From an uncultured Prevotellaceae bacterium (GTDB taxonomy: Bacteria > Bacteroidota > Bacteroidia > Bacteroidales > Bacteroidaceae), in contig CAMVDV010000011.1 in NCBI GenBank assembly GCA_947166305.1, positions 17,872 to 81,871 of the forward strand: 64,000 nucleotides of DNA. The letters are read 5' to 3'. The notes beneath the pieces are model-generated. The model was not told the DNA's origin. It saw only the letters and a program-made list of their open reading frames with translations, and made no database searches. Positions 31,657 to 40,786 of this stretch are shown here, piece by piece; position 1 is the stretch's first letter, and the number at the start of each line of letters is the position of its first letter. The translations under genes and the position numbers were made by a program.

Positions 31657-34600
31657 ATGAATACATCCATCAGACTCGCGTTCGTCGGCCGTATGTTCCT
31701 GCCTCTTTTTCTGGGCTTTTGCTCTGGAAACATCCATGCACAGGAGGACGAGGACGCTGCTTCGGCAAGCCGTTCCATGGTGCCCGACACGGCCATGCTC
31801 CGCAGTCCCTTCTCGAAGGCCGACCGCCTGGCGTTCCGTCAGCCGCATCGCATCTTTTATCCCGAAACGTGGTTTCATTTCCTGAACGGCAGCATCCGCC
31901 GCGAAGGCATCACACGCGACCTGGAGGCCATTGCCCAGACGGGCATCAAAGGCGTGCAGTTCTTTCACGGACAAGTGGGAGACCCTGCCGACTGGCCAGG
32001 CACGGAAGAGCATGTGGAATGCCTCAGCCCTAAGTGGGAGGAGCTGGTTCGCCATACGGCTGAGCAGGCAAAGCGCTTGGGCCTGAACTTCAGCCTGCAG
32101 ACTTGTCCCGGATGGGCCATGAGCGGAGGGCCATGGATAAAGCCCGAACAAGCCATGCGCCACTTGAGCTATACCCGCACCGACGTGCAGGGAGGGCAAC
32201 AGGTGGATGTCGTATTGCCCATCAACCAGAAGAAAGAGTGGCAAGACTGGCAGGACATCGTCGTGCTGGCCTTCCCCGCGCCCGACGGCGACACAGGCAC
32301 CTATTGCCAAATTGAGCAGGTGGAAGCACAGGAGCTCCAGCAGGAATGGCAGAAGCTCCTCAGCGGCGAGGAAAAATCTGCCTTCACTCTCCAGCCTTCC
32401 AGCCTGCAGAAACCCCATCGCATCCGCATCAAGATGAAGGATTCGGCACGCGTCAGAACCATAGAATTCAATCCGATTGACCGCTTTAACCACGAGTTTG
32501 GTGCCCAGCCCGGCATCCATCTCCGTGTCCTCACAGCGGCAGGAAAGCTCCTCCTCGACACCGATTTCCCGCGCGCCAACTGGCAAGACATCTATCAGAC
32601 CATGTCCTTCGCGCTACCTAACCTCGAGGCAAATGGCGACTATGTCATCGAAATCGCCAATCTCCACCCGATGCACATCTCCAGTCTGCGCTTCACCACC
32701 GCTGCTCGTGGGCACAATTGGGAGATGGAAGGCGGATGGACATTGCGCTCGCTGCTGCCTCTGCCGATGGATATGCACGAGGACGGCACGGGTTTCCTGC
32801 GTCGGGAGGACATCATCAACCTCTCGGAGAAACTCTCTCCCGACGGCCATCTCCGTTGGAATGCACCTGAAGGAAGGTGGATTGTACTGCGCATCGGGCA
32901 CGTCAACACAGGCCGTCAGAACGGTCCGGCCCCTGAAGAAGCCACAGGATGGGAGGTCAACAAGCTCGACACCGCCTTCGTCGGCTTCCAGTTCCGCAGC
33001 TACATCGGCCGACTTGTCGATGGCCCGCTCCACGGTCTCGTTGACAATATGCTCATGGACAGTTGGGAATGTTCCTCGCAGACGTGGACCAGATTCATGC
33101 CCCGCGAGTTCGAAGAACGCCAAGGTTACAGCCTCACCGACTGGCTGCCCGCTCTCTTCGGGTGGATCATCGACGGCAGGGAACAGACCAGCCGCTTCCT
33201 CTCCGATTGGCGTCGCACCATCAATCAGCTCTTCTCCGACAACTTCTATGGCTACATGACGCGCCTCGCTCACGAAAAGGGCATGAGCGTCAGCTATGAG
33301 ACCGCGGCTGGCGACATCTTTCCGGCAGACCCGATGGAATACTATAAGTGGGCCGACGTGCCGATGTGCGAGTTCTGGCAACCCTTCGGCCACTGGCTGT
33401 CGAACCACAACTACAAGCCAATTCGCCCCACTGCCTCGGCAGCACGGCTCTATGGCAAGCCAAGAGTGTCGGCCGAAGCCTTCACGTCCTTCGACCTGAC
33501 CTGGGACGAACGCCTCCGCGACCTCAGGGAAGTGGCCAATCAGAACATGGCGGAAGGCGTCACGCACGCAGTCTTCCACACTTACACCCACAATCCCGAT
33601 GCCGATCGTTACTTCCCGGGAACCTCTTTCGGCGGCGGCATCGGCACACCTTTCCTGCGAAAACAGACCTGGTGGCCTTTCATGAAGAGCTTCTGCACCT
33701 ATCTCGCCCGTTGCTCCTTCATGCTCGAAAGGGGTTTGCCTGTCAGCTCGGTCCTTTGGTACATAGGCGATGAGATAGAACAGAAGCCTGATCAATATGC
33801 GCCTTTCCCCGTCGGCTATGCCTTCGACTACTGCAATACCGATGCACTTCTGCACCGCATTCGGGTGAAGAACGGATGCTGGATGACGCCGGAAGGCATT
33901 CGTTACGATGTACTTTGGCTGCCTGAAACCCGACGGCTCATGCCTGAGACTGTGCAACGCCTGCAGGTGATGGAGGCTCAGGGCGGGTGCATCATCAGGG
34001 ATGTTCCCCTGTCGGGACTTGAACAAAAGCTTGCCGAAATGGGCATCGAGCCAGATGTGAAGCCCACGGAACTGCGGTGGCTGCATCGCCGGACGCATGG
34101 TGCCGACTGGTACATGGTGTGTCCGCAGCAGGAGAAAGGCTTCAGCGGAGAGGTCACATTCCGTCAGACGGGACGTGCGGAGCTGTGGAATCCAATGAAC
34201 GGAAGCGTTCGTGCGGCCGACGCACAGCGTGACGGACGGTACACCAATGTGCGCCTCGACCTGGAGAGAGGCGAGATGCTCTTCCTCGTGTTCCGTCATG
34301 ATGCCAAATCCGAGCGCAGGAAAAAGACAGAAGAAGGCGAGGCGATACCCCTCACGAACTGGACGCTCACCTTCCCCGAAGGGTGGGGCATCGACTCACA
34401 GATGCAGCTGAGCGAACTGAAAGCATGGAAGGACTTGCCCCTCGGCACAGAGGGAAAGGCCTTCTCGGGCACGGCAACTTACCAGACTTCGTTCGTCTCC
34501 AGCCGTGGCAAAGGCAGTCGAGGTTGCATGCTTCGGCTGGGTCGGGTGGAAGAGATTGCCGTTGTCAAGGTGAACGGAACGGTGGTCGATACCCTTTGGG

Positions 34601-34818
34601 CCGCGCCTTACGAGACCGACATTGCGCCCTACCTTCGTCGCGGAAGCAATGACATCACCATTGATGTCACCAGCACTTGGTTCAACAGGCTGGTCTATGA
34701 TGCTCAGCAGCCCAAGGAAAATCGTCGGACATGGGTCATCAATGGCCCGTCGGAAAAGGCCGAACTTCGTCCGTCGGGGCTTTTGGGCGACTGCGAAATC
34801 AGGTGGAGAAAGGAATAA
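31657..34818 (+). CDS. GH106-like alpha-L-rhamnosidase
   Basis: This 1053-aa secreted glycosidase has a signal peptide ending near NIHAQ (about residue 29). It opens with RIFYPETWFHFLNGSI and GITRDLEAIAQTGIKGVQFF, the start of the GH106 catalytic region. DSWECSSQTWT, VSYETAAGDIFPADP, KPRVSAEAFTSFDLTWDE and a C-terminal beta-sandwich (LRLGRVEEIAVVKVNGTVVD) follow. Family members release rhamnose from pectin side chains or plant glycosides. The rhamnose genes at 10-14.6 kb could use the product. Two promoters precede it. Confidence 0.83.
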   Translation: MNTSIRLAFVGRMFLPLFLGFCSGNIHAQEDEDAASASRSMVPDTAMLRSPFSKADRLAFRQPHRIFYPETWFHFLNGSIRREGITRDLEAIAQTGIKGVQFFHGQVGDPADWPGTEEHVECLSPKWEELVRHTAEQAKRLGLNFSLQTCPGWAMSGGPWIKPEQAMRHLSYTRTDVQGGQQVDVVLPINQKKEWQDWQDIVVLAFPAPDGDTGTYCQIEQVEAQELQQEWQKLLSGEEKSAFTLQPSSLQKPHRIRIKMKDSARVRTIEFNPIDRFNHEFGAQPGIHLRVLTAAGKLLLDTDFPRANWQDIYQTMSFALPNLEANGDYVIEIANLHPMHISSLRFTTAARGHNWEMEGGWTLRSLLPLPMDMHEDGTGFLRREDIINLSEKLSPDGHLRWNAPEGRWIVLRIGHVNTGRQNGPAPEEATGWEVNKLDTAFVGFQFRSYIGRLVDGPLHGLVDNMLMDSWECSSQTWTRFMPREFEERQGYSLTDWLPALFGWIIDGREQTSRFLSDWRRTINQLFSDNFYGYMTRLAHEKGMSVSYETAAGDIFPADPMEYYKWADVPMCEFWQPFGHWLSNHNYKPIRPTASAARLYGKPRVSAEAFTSFDLTWDERLRDLREVANQNMAEGVTHAVFHTYTHNPDADRYFPGTSFGGGIGTPFLRKQTWWPFMKSFCTYLARCSFMLERGLPVSSVLWYIGDEIEQKPDQYAPFPVGYAFDYCNTDALLHRIRVKNGCWMTPEGIRYDVLWLPETRRLMPETVQRLQVMEAQGGCIIRDVPLSGLEQKLAEMGIEPDVKPTELRWLHRRTHGADWYMVCPQQEKGFSGEVTFRQTGRAELWNPMNGSVRAADAQRDGRYTNVRLDLERGEMLFLVFRHDAKSERRKKTEEGEAIPLTNWTLTFPEGWGIDSQMQLSELKAWKDLPLGTEGKAFSGTATYQTSFVSSRGKGSRGCMLRLGRVEEIAVVKVNGTVVDTLWAAPYETDIAPYLRRGSNDITIDVTSTWFNRLVYDAQQPKENRRTWVINGPSEKAELRPSGLLGDCEIRWRKE

Positions 34819-34930
34819 GAAATTAAGAAAATGTGAAAATAAGAGAATTAGAAAATAAGAAGAGGGGCGATGCGTTGCACTTCCCCTCTCTTCATTTCTT
34901 ATTTCCTAATTTTCTAAATTTCACATTTTC
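34818..34930. repeat. Octamer palindrome between the two convergent glycosidase genes
   Basis: Purine octamers (aagaaaat, gtgaaaat, tagaaaat) and the inverse pyrimidine octamers flank a 20-bp GC-rich centre with aggggcg/cttcccct. Its right end encodes the last residues and the stop codon of the leftward gene. It may act as a bidirectional terminator. Confidence 0.8.
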
Positions 34931-36939
34931 ACACTGAAACTCTCTCCGGGCTTCACTTTCTTCGACACGACGACCTTGTCGTTCTTTGTCACCCTGACAG
35001 CGAGTTTGCCGCCTTTTGTGCGTTCGACGGAGATGTCGAAAGGCGTGTCGGTGCAGGCATGGATGCGGTTGAGGCTATAGTTGTTCCACTCTGTGGGCAT
35101 CTGCGGCGTGAGTGAGAAACTGCGGAAGCCTGTGGGACGGAAGCCGAGCAGACCTTCCGTGATGATGCGGCAGTAGAGTCCACTCTCGGCAGAGAGGTGG
35201 CGTTGTCCGCCTTCGGGCCATGCCTCGACGACATACGGGACGTGTTCGCCCAGCAGCCTTATCGTGCTGAATTTCTTCAGATATTCCAGAGCTTTGTCGG
35301 CGTAACCAGCGGCAAAGGCTCCACGGAAGCCGTAGAGCGTGGAGCGGTCCCAGAAGATTTTGTCGCCGCTTTGACTGAGCATTCCGTTTTCGGTCCATAG
35401 TTGTGGGGAGAACATGGCTTCCAAGGTGCCCTCGGCTCTGTCGTAAATGCCCATCGTGAGCGGTATGCAAATCCAAGAGCGAAGCACGTTATTGCCGTCG
35501 TAATAGCGGTAAGTGTCGTAGCCTTCCACAGTAGCGTGGAAGAACTTGTCGATGTTGCGGCGCAACTCAGCTGCTTGTCTTTCGTAATTAAACGTGTTTA
35601 GTTGGCCAACTAAACGTGTTTCGTTGAGCTCTTTAACGAGGTAAGTGCTGCTGATAAGCGCGTCGTAGTATAAACTGCTGGTACAGAGGTTGGCATCGCC
35701 ACAGGGCAATCGGTGCTCCAGCTCGTCGCCTTCGCTGGCCACAACGCCGTGCTCGTTGAGCCGCCGACGGCAATACTCCAGGCACCATTCTATCAGAGGC
35801 CACACCTCCAGAGCCGTCTGTTTGTCGCCTCGCTCCAGACAGAAGCGGCTCGCTCCGTAGGCAAGCATGGCTGCATCGCCACGGTCGAAGGGGCCGAAGA
35901 CGTCATCGCCTCCGCAGATGATGCTCCAGGGCACGAACTTGTAATCGGGATTCGTGAGCTTGAGGTAGCAGCGCCAAGTGGTCATGGCACTCTCGATGCC
36001 TTTGTCGTAACCGAGGAAAGGGAAGAAGGGATTGACGTACTCCGCCTGATCGTTACACCACATGGCGGCATAGTAAGACTCTCCTCCCGGGGCGTGCATC
36101 AGGCCGTTTTGGGTGTGGAAGATGCTTTCGCTGGCCCTTATCTTGCTCATCTCGAAGAGCGTCTGTATCGTCTTGTCGGGACACGAGAACTGCAATTGCT
36201 CCTCGGCTACCGTGCTGACGAAGGCCTGCCTGAGCGTCAGCTCCTGCTCCACGTCGAGCGCCTCGGGGCTTTCGTCCACGGGGGCATAGGCCTGGATGCT
36301 GCAGTAGAAGGTCATGCTCTCGCCCGGTTCCAGCGTCCGTTTCAGGTCTTCCTCGAACTCGGTGCGTGCCAGCAGCTTGTAGGAGCCGCGTGAGCCGTCC
36401 TCACGGTTCGTGGTGCGCACCTGTTGGATAGCAGGCACCCTGACGGTCGCCTTCTTGTCTCCTACGTTTCGGAGCGTGTACTTCTCGCAGACGGCAGCCT
36501 TCGATGTGCTGGGGAAGAACTGGCTTGTCAGCTCGAAGTTGCAGCCGTCGGCCCTCATCTGTCCCGTGACGTTCAGTATGCCGTCGATGGTCACGCTCCG
36601 TACTTCCTGCAGGCTCATGGCACGACGATTGGCCGTCATGCCTTTCAGGAAATCGACATCGCAGCGAGGCATCCAGCTTGCATGGGTGTTGTTGGGAATG
36701 GTTCGGAGCATCGGAATGACGAGATGCCGGTCCATGCTGAAGTGCTTCTGCCCGTCCACACCCCAGTAGTAGACCACCGAGGCGCGGAGGCCCGACATCT
36801 CTATGTGGTCGCTATGGGGCAGAGAGCCTGTCGAGGTGTCCCACTTCACGGCATGACTGCCGCCGACGGTCCATCGGTTTTCCTTCGCTCCAAGCGTCAT
36901 GCTGGTCAGCAAGGCAAGAATAAAGAGAATGCGTTTCAT
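34921..36939 (-). CDS. Secreted six-hairpin (alpha/alpha)6 glycosidase-like protein
   Basis: The start is the ATG at 36939 (MKRILFILALLTSMTLGA, a signal peptide), giving 672 aa. The N-terminal part is beta-rich; from about residue 260 an alpha/alpha barrel follows, with LMHAPGGESYYAAMWCNDQAEYVN, DAAMLAYGASRFCLERGD, ASEGDELEHRLPCGDANL and VVEAWPEGGQRHLSAESGLY. The acidic residues in these loops are candidate catalytic groups. I cannot assign a GH family. Convergent orientation with the GH106-like gene and the shared repeat between them suggest one glycan-use locus. Confidence 0.72.
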   Translation of the reverse strand: MKRILFILALLTSMTLGAKENRWTVGGSHAVKWDTSTGSLPHSDHIEMSGLRASVVYYWGVDGQKHFSMDRHLVIPMLRTIPNNTHASWMPRCDVDFLKGMTANRRAMSLQEVRSVTIDGILNVTGQMRADGCNFELTSQFFPSTSKAAVCEKYTLRNVGDKKATVRVPAIQQVRTTNREDGSRGSYKLLARTEFEEDLKRTLEPGESMTFYCSIQAYAPVDESPEALDVEQELTLRQAFVSTVAEEQLQFSCPDKTIQTLFEMSKIRASESIFHTQNGLMHAPGGESYYAAMWCNDQAEYVNPFFPFLGYDKGIESAMTTWRCYLKLTNPDYKFVPWSIICGGDDVFGPFDRGDAAMLAYGASRFCLERGDKQTALEVWPLIEWCLEYCRRRLNEHGVVASEGDELEHRLPCGDANLCTSSLYYDALISSTYLVKELNETRLVGQLNTFNYERQAAELRRNIDKFFHATVEGYDTYRYYDGNNVLRSWICIPLTMGIYDRAEGTLEAMFSPQLWTENGMLSQSGDKIFWDRSTLYGFRGAFAAGYADKALEYLKKFSTIRLLGEHVPYVVEAWPEGGQRHLSAESGLYCRIITEGLLGFRPTGFRSFSLTPQMPTEWNNYSLNRIHACTDTPFDISVERTKGGKLAVRVTKNDKVVVSKKVKPGESFSVKM

Positions 36940-36979
36940 TGTGAGGATATTGTTTTTGCGTTGAGCTGTTTCGGTTTGT

Positions 36980-37262
36980 CCAAAGCGGACGCGCCACGGC
37001 ACGCCCTTACATCTTTCTGCTGCAAAGTTACGAAATATTTACGATTTCACAATTTTACGATTTCACAAATTACACAATTTTACGATTTCACAATTGCATG
37101 CGCCGACAATCCACACGAGGATTTGTCGAAATCCACACGAGGATTTCAGTAAATCCACACGAGGATTTCCCGATGTCCACAAGTAAATGTCCAACGATGC
37201 AGTAGTAAAAGGCAATTCATCCAGTAGTAAATTGCCTTTTACCCGTTAGTAGTTTGGAGACT
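36980..37262. repeat. Repeat-filled gap: P2 half-arm, octamers and two 22-bp arrays
   Basis: 36984-37012 is a half-arm of element P2. 37025-37096 is an acgatttc/acaatttt octamer repeat. tccacacgag-type cores then start at 37110, 37132, 37154 and 37176 (22 bp apart). cagtagtaa-type cores follow at 37200, 37222 and 37244 (22 bp apart). No gene is visible. Confidence 0.8.
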
Positions 37263-37285
37263 TCCTGCGGAAGGTGAGCGAGAAG

Positions 37286-39034
37286 TCAGCGGTCTGTGGG
37301 GGCGACCTGAAGGAACTCGCGGGCCTTCTGGAGCGCAACGTCGATGTGCGGACAGATGTGGTCGCTGTCCATCAGGTCGTAGAAACGCGCCTTCTCGAGC
37401 TGGCTGTGCACCTTCTGATTAACGCCCGAGAGGATGACATGGATGCCTTCCTCGTGGTTCATCGCGATGAGCGTCTGCAGATTATGTATGCCTGTGGAGT
37501 CGATGAAGGGCACTTTCCTCATGCGGATGATGCGGACCTTCGGTTTCTCATGCCCGATGTTTGCCATCAGGTCGTCGAATTTGTTGGCGATTCCGAAGAA
37601 GTACGGGCCGTTGATTTCATAGACTGCACAGCCGTCGGGGATGGCGAGGTGCTCTTCCCTCGAAGCCATGTCCGAGGCATCGCCCATGTCGATTTCGTCT
37701 TTCAGGACGGAGATTTCGGTCGTTTCCATGATGCGTTTCATGAAGAGCGCGCAGGCAAGTATGAGGCCCACCTCAATGGCGATGGTGAGGTCGAAGACGA
37801 CCGTCAGTAGGAACGTCACGCACATCACGATGACGTCGCTCTTCGGGTTCTTCAGCAGGCCACGGATGGTGCGCCATCCGCTCATGTTGTAGCTTACGAT
37901 GACCAGTACGGCGGCCAGCGATGCCATGGGGATGTATTCTGCATAGGGCATGAGGAGAAGCAGGATGGCAAGCAGCACGACGGCATGGATGATGCCCGCA
38001 ATGGGCGTCCGTCCGCCGTTGTTGATGTTCGTCATGGTGCGGGCGATGGCACCCGTGGCAGGGATGCCTCCGAAGAGCGGCGTGACGATGTTGGCCACAC
38101 CCTGTGCCACAAGCTCCATGTTCGAGTCGTGTTTGTCGCTGATGACGCCGTCGGCAACGGTGGCGGAGAGCAGGCTCTCGATGGCTCCCAAGATGGCTAT
38201 TGTGAAGGCCACCGGCATAAGTTTCTGGATGAGCTCAAAGGTGATGCTCGGCACGACCATGGAAGGCAACTGAGCCTGAATGTGGAAGCGGTCGCCGATG
38301 GTGTCGATGCCCTCAATTCCCTGCTGCTTCAGCAAGAGGACAGCCACGGTGCCAAGCAGGATTCCCCACAGCGAGCCGGGTATCTTCCCCAGTAGTGGCA
38401 CCTTGTGCAACACTTTGGGCGAGAAGATGATGACCAGCAGGGAACCGATGGCGACGAGGAAGTTCCAGAGATGGAACGTGCCGATGTTTCTGGCATATCT
38501 CACCCATTTGCCCACAAAGTCGCCCGGCGTCTTCAGAGGTATGCGGATGAGTTCGCCCGAAGCGCTCGTGGCGGTCTGTGTCAAGCCAAGGATGTCGCTG
38601 ATTTGCGTCGTGAAAATGGTCAGCGCGATACCTGCCGTGAAACCTATTATAATAGGATAGGGGATAAACTTTATCACGACTCCCAGGCGGAAAGCACCCA
38701 GCGCGACGAGTATCACGCCCGCCAGAATCGTGGCGATGAGCAGGCCTTGCAGACCATATTCAGGGTTGGTGACGATGCCATAGATGATGACAATGAAGGC
38801 ACCCGTCGGGCCGCCTATCTGCACTTTTGTGCCGCCGAGCAGCGAAATGATGAAGCCCGCCACGATGGCAGTAATGATGCCTTTCTCGGGAGTCACGCCA
38901 CTGGCGATGCCAAACGCAATGGCAAGCGGCAAAGCCACAATGCCCACGATGATGCCCGCCATGAGGTCTTTCATGAATGTTCCCTTGTCGTAACCCCTCA
39001 GAGAGCCGACGATTCTTGGTGTCAATCCTTTCAT
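37286..39034 (-). CDS. SulP-family anion permease with STAS domain
   Basis: This 582-aa inner-membrane protein has about 10-12 hydrophobic segments (for example KDLMAGIIVGIVALPLAIAF and GLYT-like GGTKVQIGGPTGAFIVIIYG). The C-terminal STAS domain (residues about 450-560) contains AVYEINGPYFFGIANKFDDL and IIRMRKVPFIDSTGIHNL. SulP carriers move sulfate, bicarbonate or similar anions; the substrate cannot be told. It is divergent from the POT gene. Confidence 0.93.
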   Translation of the reverse strand: MKGLTPRIVGSLRGYDKGTFMKDLMAGIIVGIVALPLAIAFGIASGVTPEKGIITAIVAGFIISLLGGTKVQIGGPTGAFIVIIYGIVTNPEYGLQGLLIATILAGVILVALGAFRLGVVIKFIPYPIIIGFTAGIALTIFTTQISDILGLTQTATSASGELIRIPLKTPGDFVGKWVRYARNIGTFHLWNFLVAIGSLLVIIFSPKVLHKVPLLGKIPGSLWGILLGTVAVLLLKQQGIEGIDTIGDRFHIQAQLPSMVVPSITFELIQKLMPVAFTIAILGAIESLLSATVADGVISDKHDSNMELVAQGVANIVTPLFGGIPATGAIARTMTNINNGGRTPIAGIIHAVVLLAILLLLMPYAEYIPMASLAAVLVIVSYNMSGWRTIRGLLKNPKSDVIVMCVTFLLTVVFDLTIAIEVGLILACALFMKRIMETTEISVLKDEIDMGDASDMASREEHLAIPDGCAVYEINGPYFFGIANKFDDLMANIGHEKPKVRIIRMRKVPFIDSTGIHNLQTLIAMNHEEGIHVILSGVNQKVHSQLEKARFYDLMDSDHICPHIDVALQKAREFLQVAPTDR

Positions 39035-39054
39035 TTTCGTTCGTTTTTGGGCTG

Positions 39055-39112
39055 CAAAGGTACTAATTTTTCACTTTTCACTTTTCACTTTTCACTTTAT
39101 TTCGTATCTTTG
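39055..39112. promoter_or_regulatory. Divergent -7 boxes for the SulP and POT genes, with a repeat leader
   Basis: TACCTTTG on the minus strand (39062-39055) and TATCTTTG on the plus strand (39105-39112). Between them cactttt is repeated five times with a 7-bp period. Confidence 0.65.
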
Positions 39113-39144
39113 TGGGCAAATTATTAACTTAAATCAACTAAACT

Positions 39145-40647
39145 ATGTTTGAAGGTCAACCTAAAGGCTTGTGGACACTTGCCCTTGCCAACACCGGCGA
39201 ACGCTTCGGCTACTACACGATGCTCGCTGTCTTTGCACTCTTTCTCGGTGAAAACTTCGGCTTCGCTGCAGGCACGGCGAGCGAGATTTACACATGGTTC
39301 CTCACTGCGGTCTATTTCCTTCCGCTCATCGGCGGCATGGCTGCCGACCGTTGGGGCTATAGCAAAATGGTCGTCATCGGCATCATGATCATGTTCCTCG
39401 GCTACCTCTTGCTCTCCGTTCCCCTTGGCAGCGGCACGATTGCCATCGCAGCCATGGGCGCCGCCCTGTTGCTCGTCAGCCTCGGCACCGGTCTCTTCAA
39501 GGGCAATCTGCAGGTGATGGTGGGCGACCTCTACAACGCTCCCGAGTATGCCAACAAGCGCGACAGCGGCTTCTCGCTCTTCTACATGGCCATCAACGTG
39601 GGCGCGCTGTTCGCTCCCACCGCTGCCATCGGCATCATGAACTGGGCACAGACGTCGCTCGGCTACAGCAAGGCCGACAGCTATCACTTTGCCTTCGCCG
39701 TGGCTTGCGTCTCGGTGATTGCCTCCATCCTTATCTATTTCCTGGGACGAAGCACATACAAGCAGGTGCTCACCGTCAAGAAGGACAAGACCACGGCACA
39801 GGAAAAGACCGAAGAAATGTCGCCTGCCGAGACGAAAGAGCGCATCGTTTGCCTCTGCCTCGTGTTCGCCGTGGTCATCTTCTTCTGGATGGCTTTCCAT
39901 CAGAACGGCTTGACGCTGACATGGTTTGCCGATGAGTTCACGGCTCGCTCGGCAACGGGAGTGACCGGCATGGAGTTCAACGTGATGAATCTTATCTGGT
40001 GTATCCTCATCGTTTACGGTGTGTGCGGACTCATCAGCGGCGGCAGCGGTAAGTCGAAACTCATCAACACATTGCTCATCCTCTGCCCCGCAGCCATCCT
40101 CGGCTACAACTATGTGCAGACGGCAAATGAGATTGTGACGGTGGATGCCCCCATCTTCCAGCAGTTCAATCCCTGCTTCGTGGTGGCTTTGACCCCGGTT
40201 AGCATCGCACTCTTCGGTTGGTTGGCAAAGAAAGGAAAAGAGCCCAAGGCCCCGGTGAAGATTGGTCTCGGTATGCTTGTGGCTGCCTGTGCATATCTCC
40301 TGATGATGATTTTCAGCTTCGGACTGCCTGCAACTCAGCATCCCGAACACGTTGCCGACGTGAATCCCAACTTGCTCGTCAGCACTTATCTCATCCTGAC
40401 TTTTGCCGAACTGCTGCTCTCGCCCATCGGCATCGCGTTTGTCACGAAGGTGGCTCCCCCGAAGTATAAGGGCATGATGATGGGCGGATGGTTCGTAGCG
40501 ACTGCCCTCGGCAACAAACTTGTCAGCATCCCCGGCCACATGTGGGACATGCCGCTCTACATCGTCTGGGGCACTCTCATGGGCATCTGCCTGCTGGCCG
40601 CACTCTTCATCTTCTCGATTATCAAGAAGCTGAACAAGGTGGCGTAG
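39145..40647 (+). CDS. POT-family proton-dependent di/tripeptide transporter
   Basis: This 500-aa inner-membrane protein has 12 or more hydrophobic segments. It shows the family start GLWTLALANTGERFGYYTMLAVF (ExxERFxYY), then GGMAADRWGYSKMVVIG and FSLFYMAINVGALFAP. The C-terminal part has WMAFHQNGLTLTWF and LLSPIGIAFVTKVAPPKYKG. It takes up small peptides with protons. Confidence 0.93.
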   Translation: MFEGQPKGLWTLALANTGERFGYYTMLAVFALFLGENFGFAAGTASEIYTWFLTAVYFLPLIGGMAADRWGYSKMVVIGIMIMFLGYLLLSVPLGSGTIAIAAMGAALLLVSLGTGLFKGNLQVMVGDLYNAPEYANKRDSGFSLFYMAINVGALFAPTAAIGIMNWAQTSLGYSKADSYHFAFAVACVSVIASILIYFLGRSTYKQVLTVKKDKTTAQEKTEEMSPAETKERIVCLCLVFAVVIFFWMAFHQNGLTLTWFADEFTARSATGVTGMEFNVMNLIWCILIVYGVCGLISGGSGKSKLINTLLILCPAAILGYNYVQTANEIVTVDAPIFQQFNPCFVVALTPVSIALFGWLAKKGKEPKAPVKIGLGMLVAACAYLLMMIFSFGLPATQHPEHVADVNPNLLVSTYLILTFAELLLSPIGIAFVTKVAPPKYKGMMMGGWFVATALGNKLVSIPGHMWDMPLYIVWGTLMGICLLAALFIFSIIKKLNKVA

Positions 40648-40786
40648 TGCCATTGACCATTGAGTCATTGACCATTGAACATTGACCATTGAAACATTGA
40701 ACATCATGCGTAGAGTTTTATCCTTTTTAATATTCTTTTTGCCCGTTGTTCAATGGTCAATGTTCAATGGTCAATGTCCAATGATG
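40648..40786. repeat. Inverted CATTGAC/GTCAATG repeats around the GH32 start codon
   Basis: The left arm (40650-40705) repeats cattgac- and cattgaac-like units every 7-8 bp. The right arm (40750-40786) repeats the inverse caatggt/caatgtt units inside the coding sequence. The ATG (40706) and the first 14 codons lie in the loop. Confidence 0.8.
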
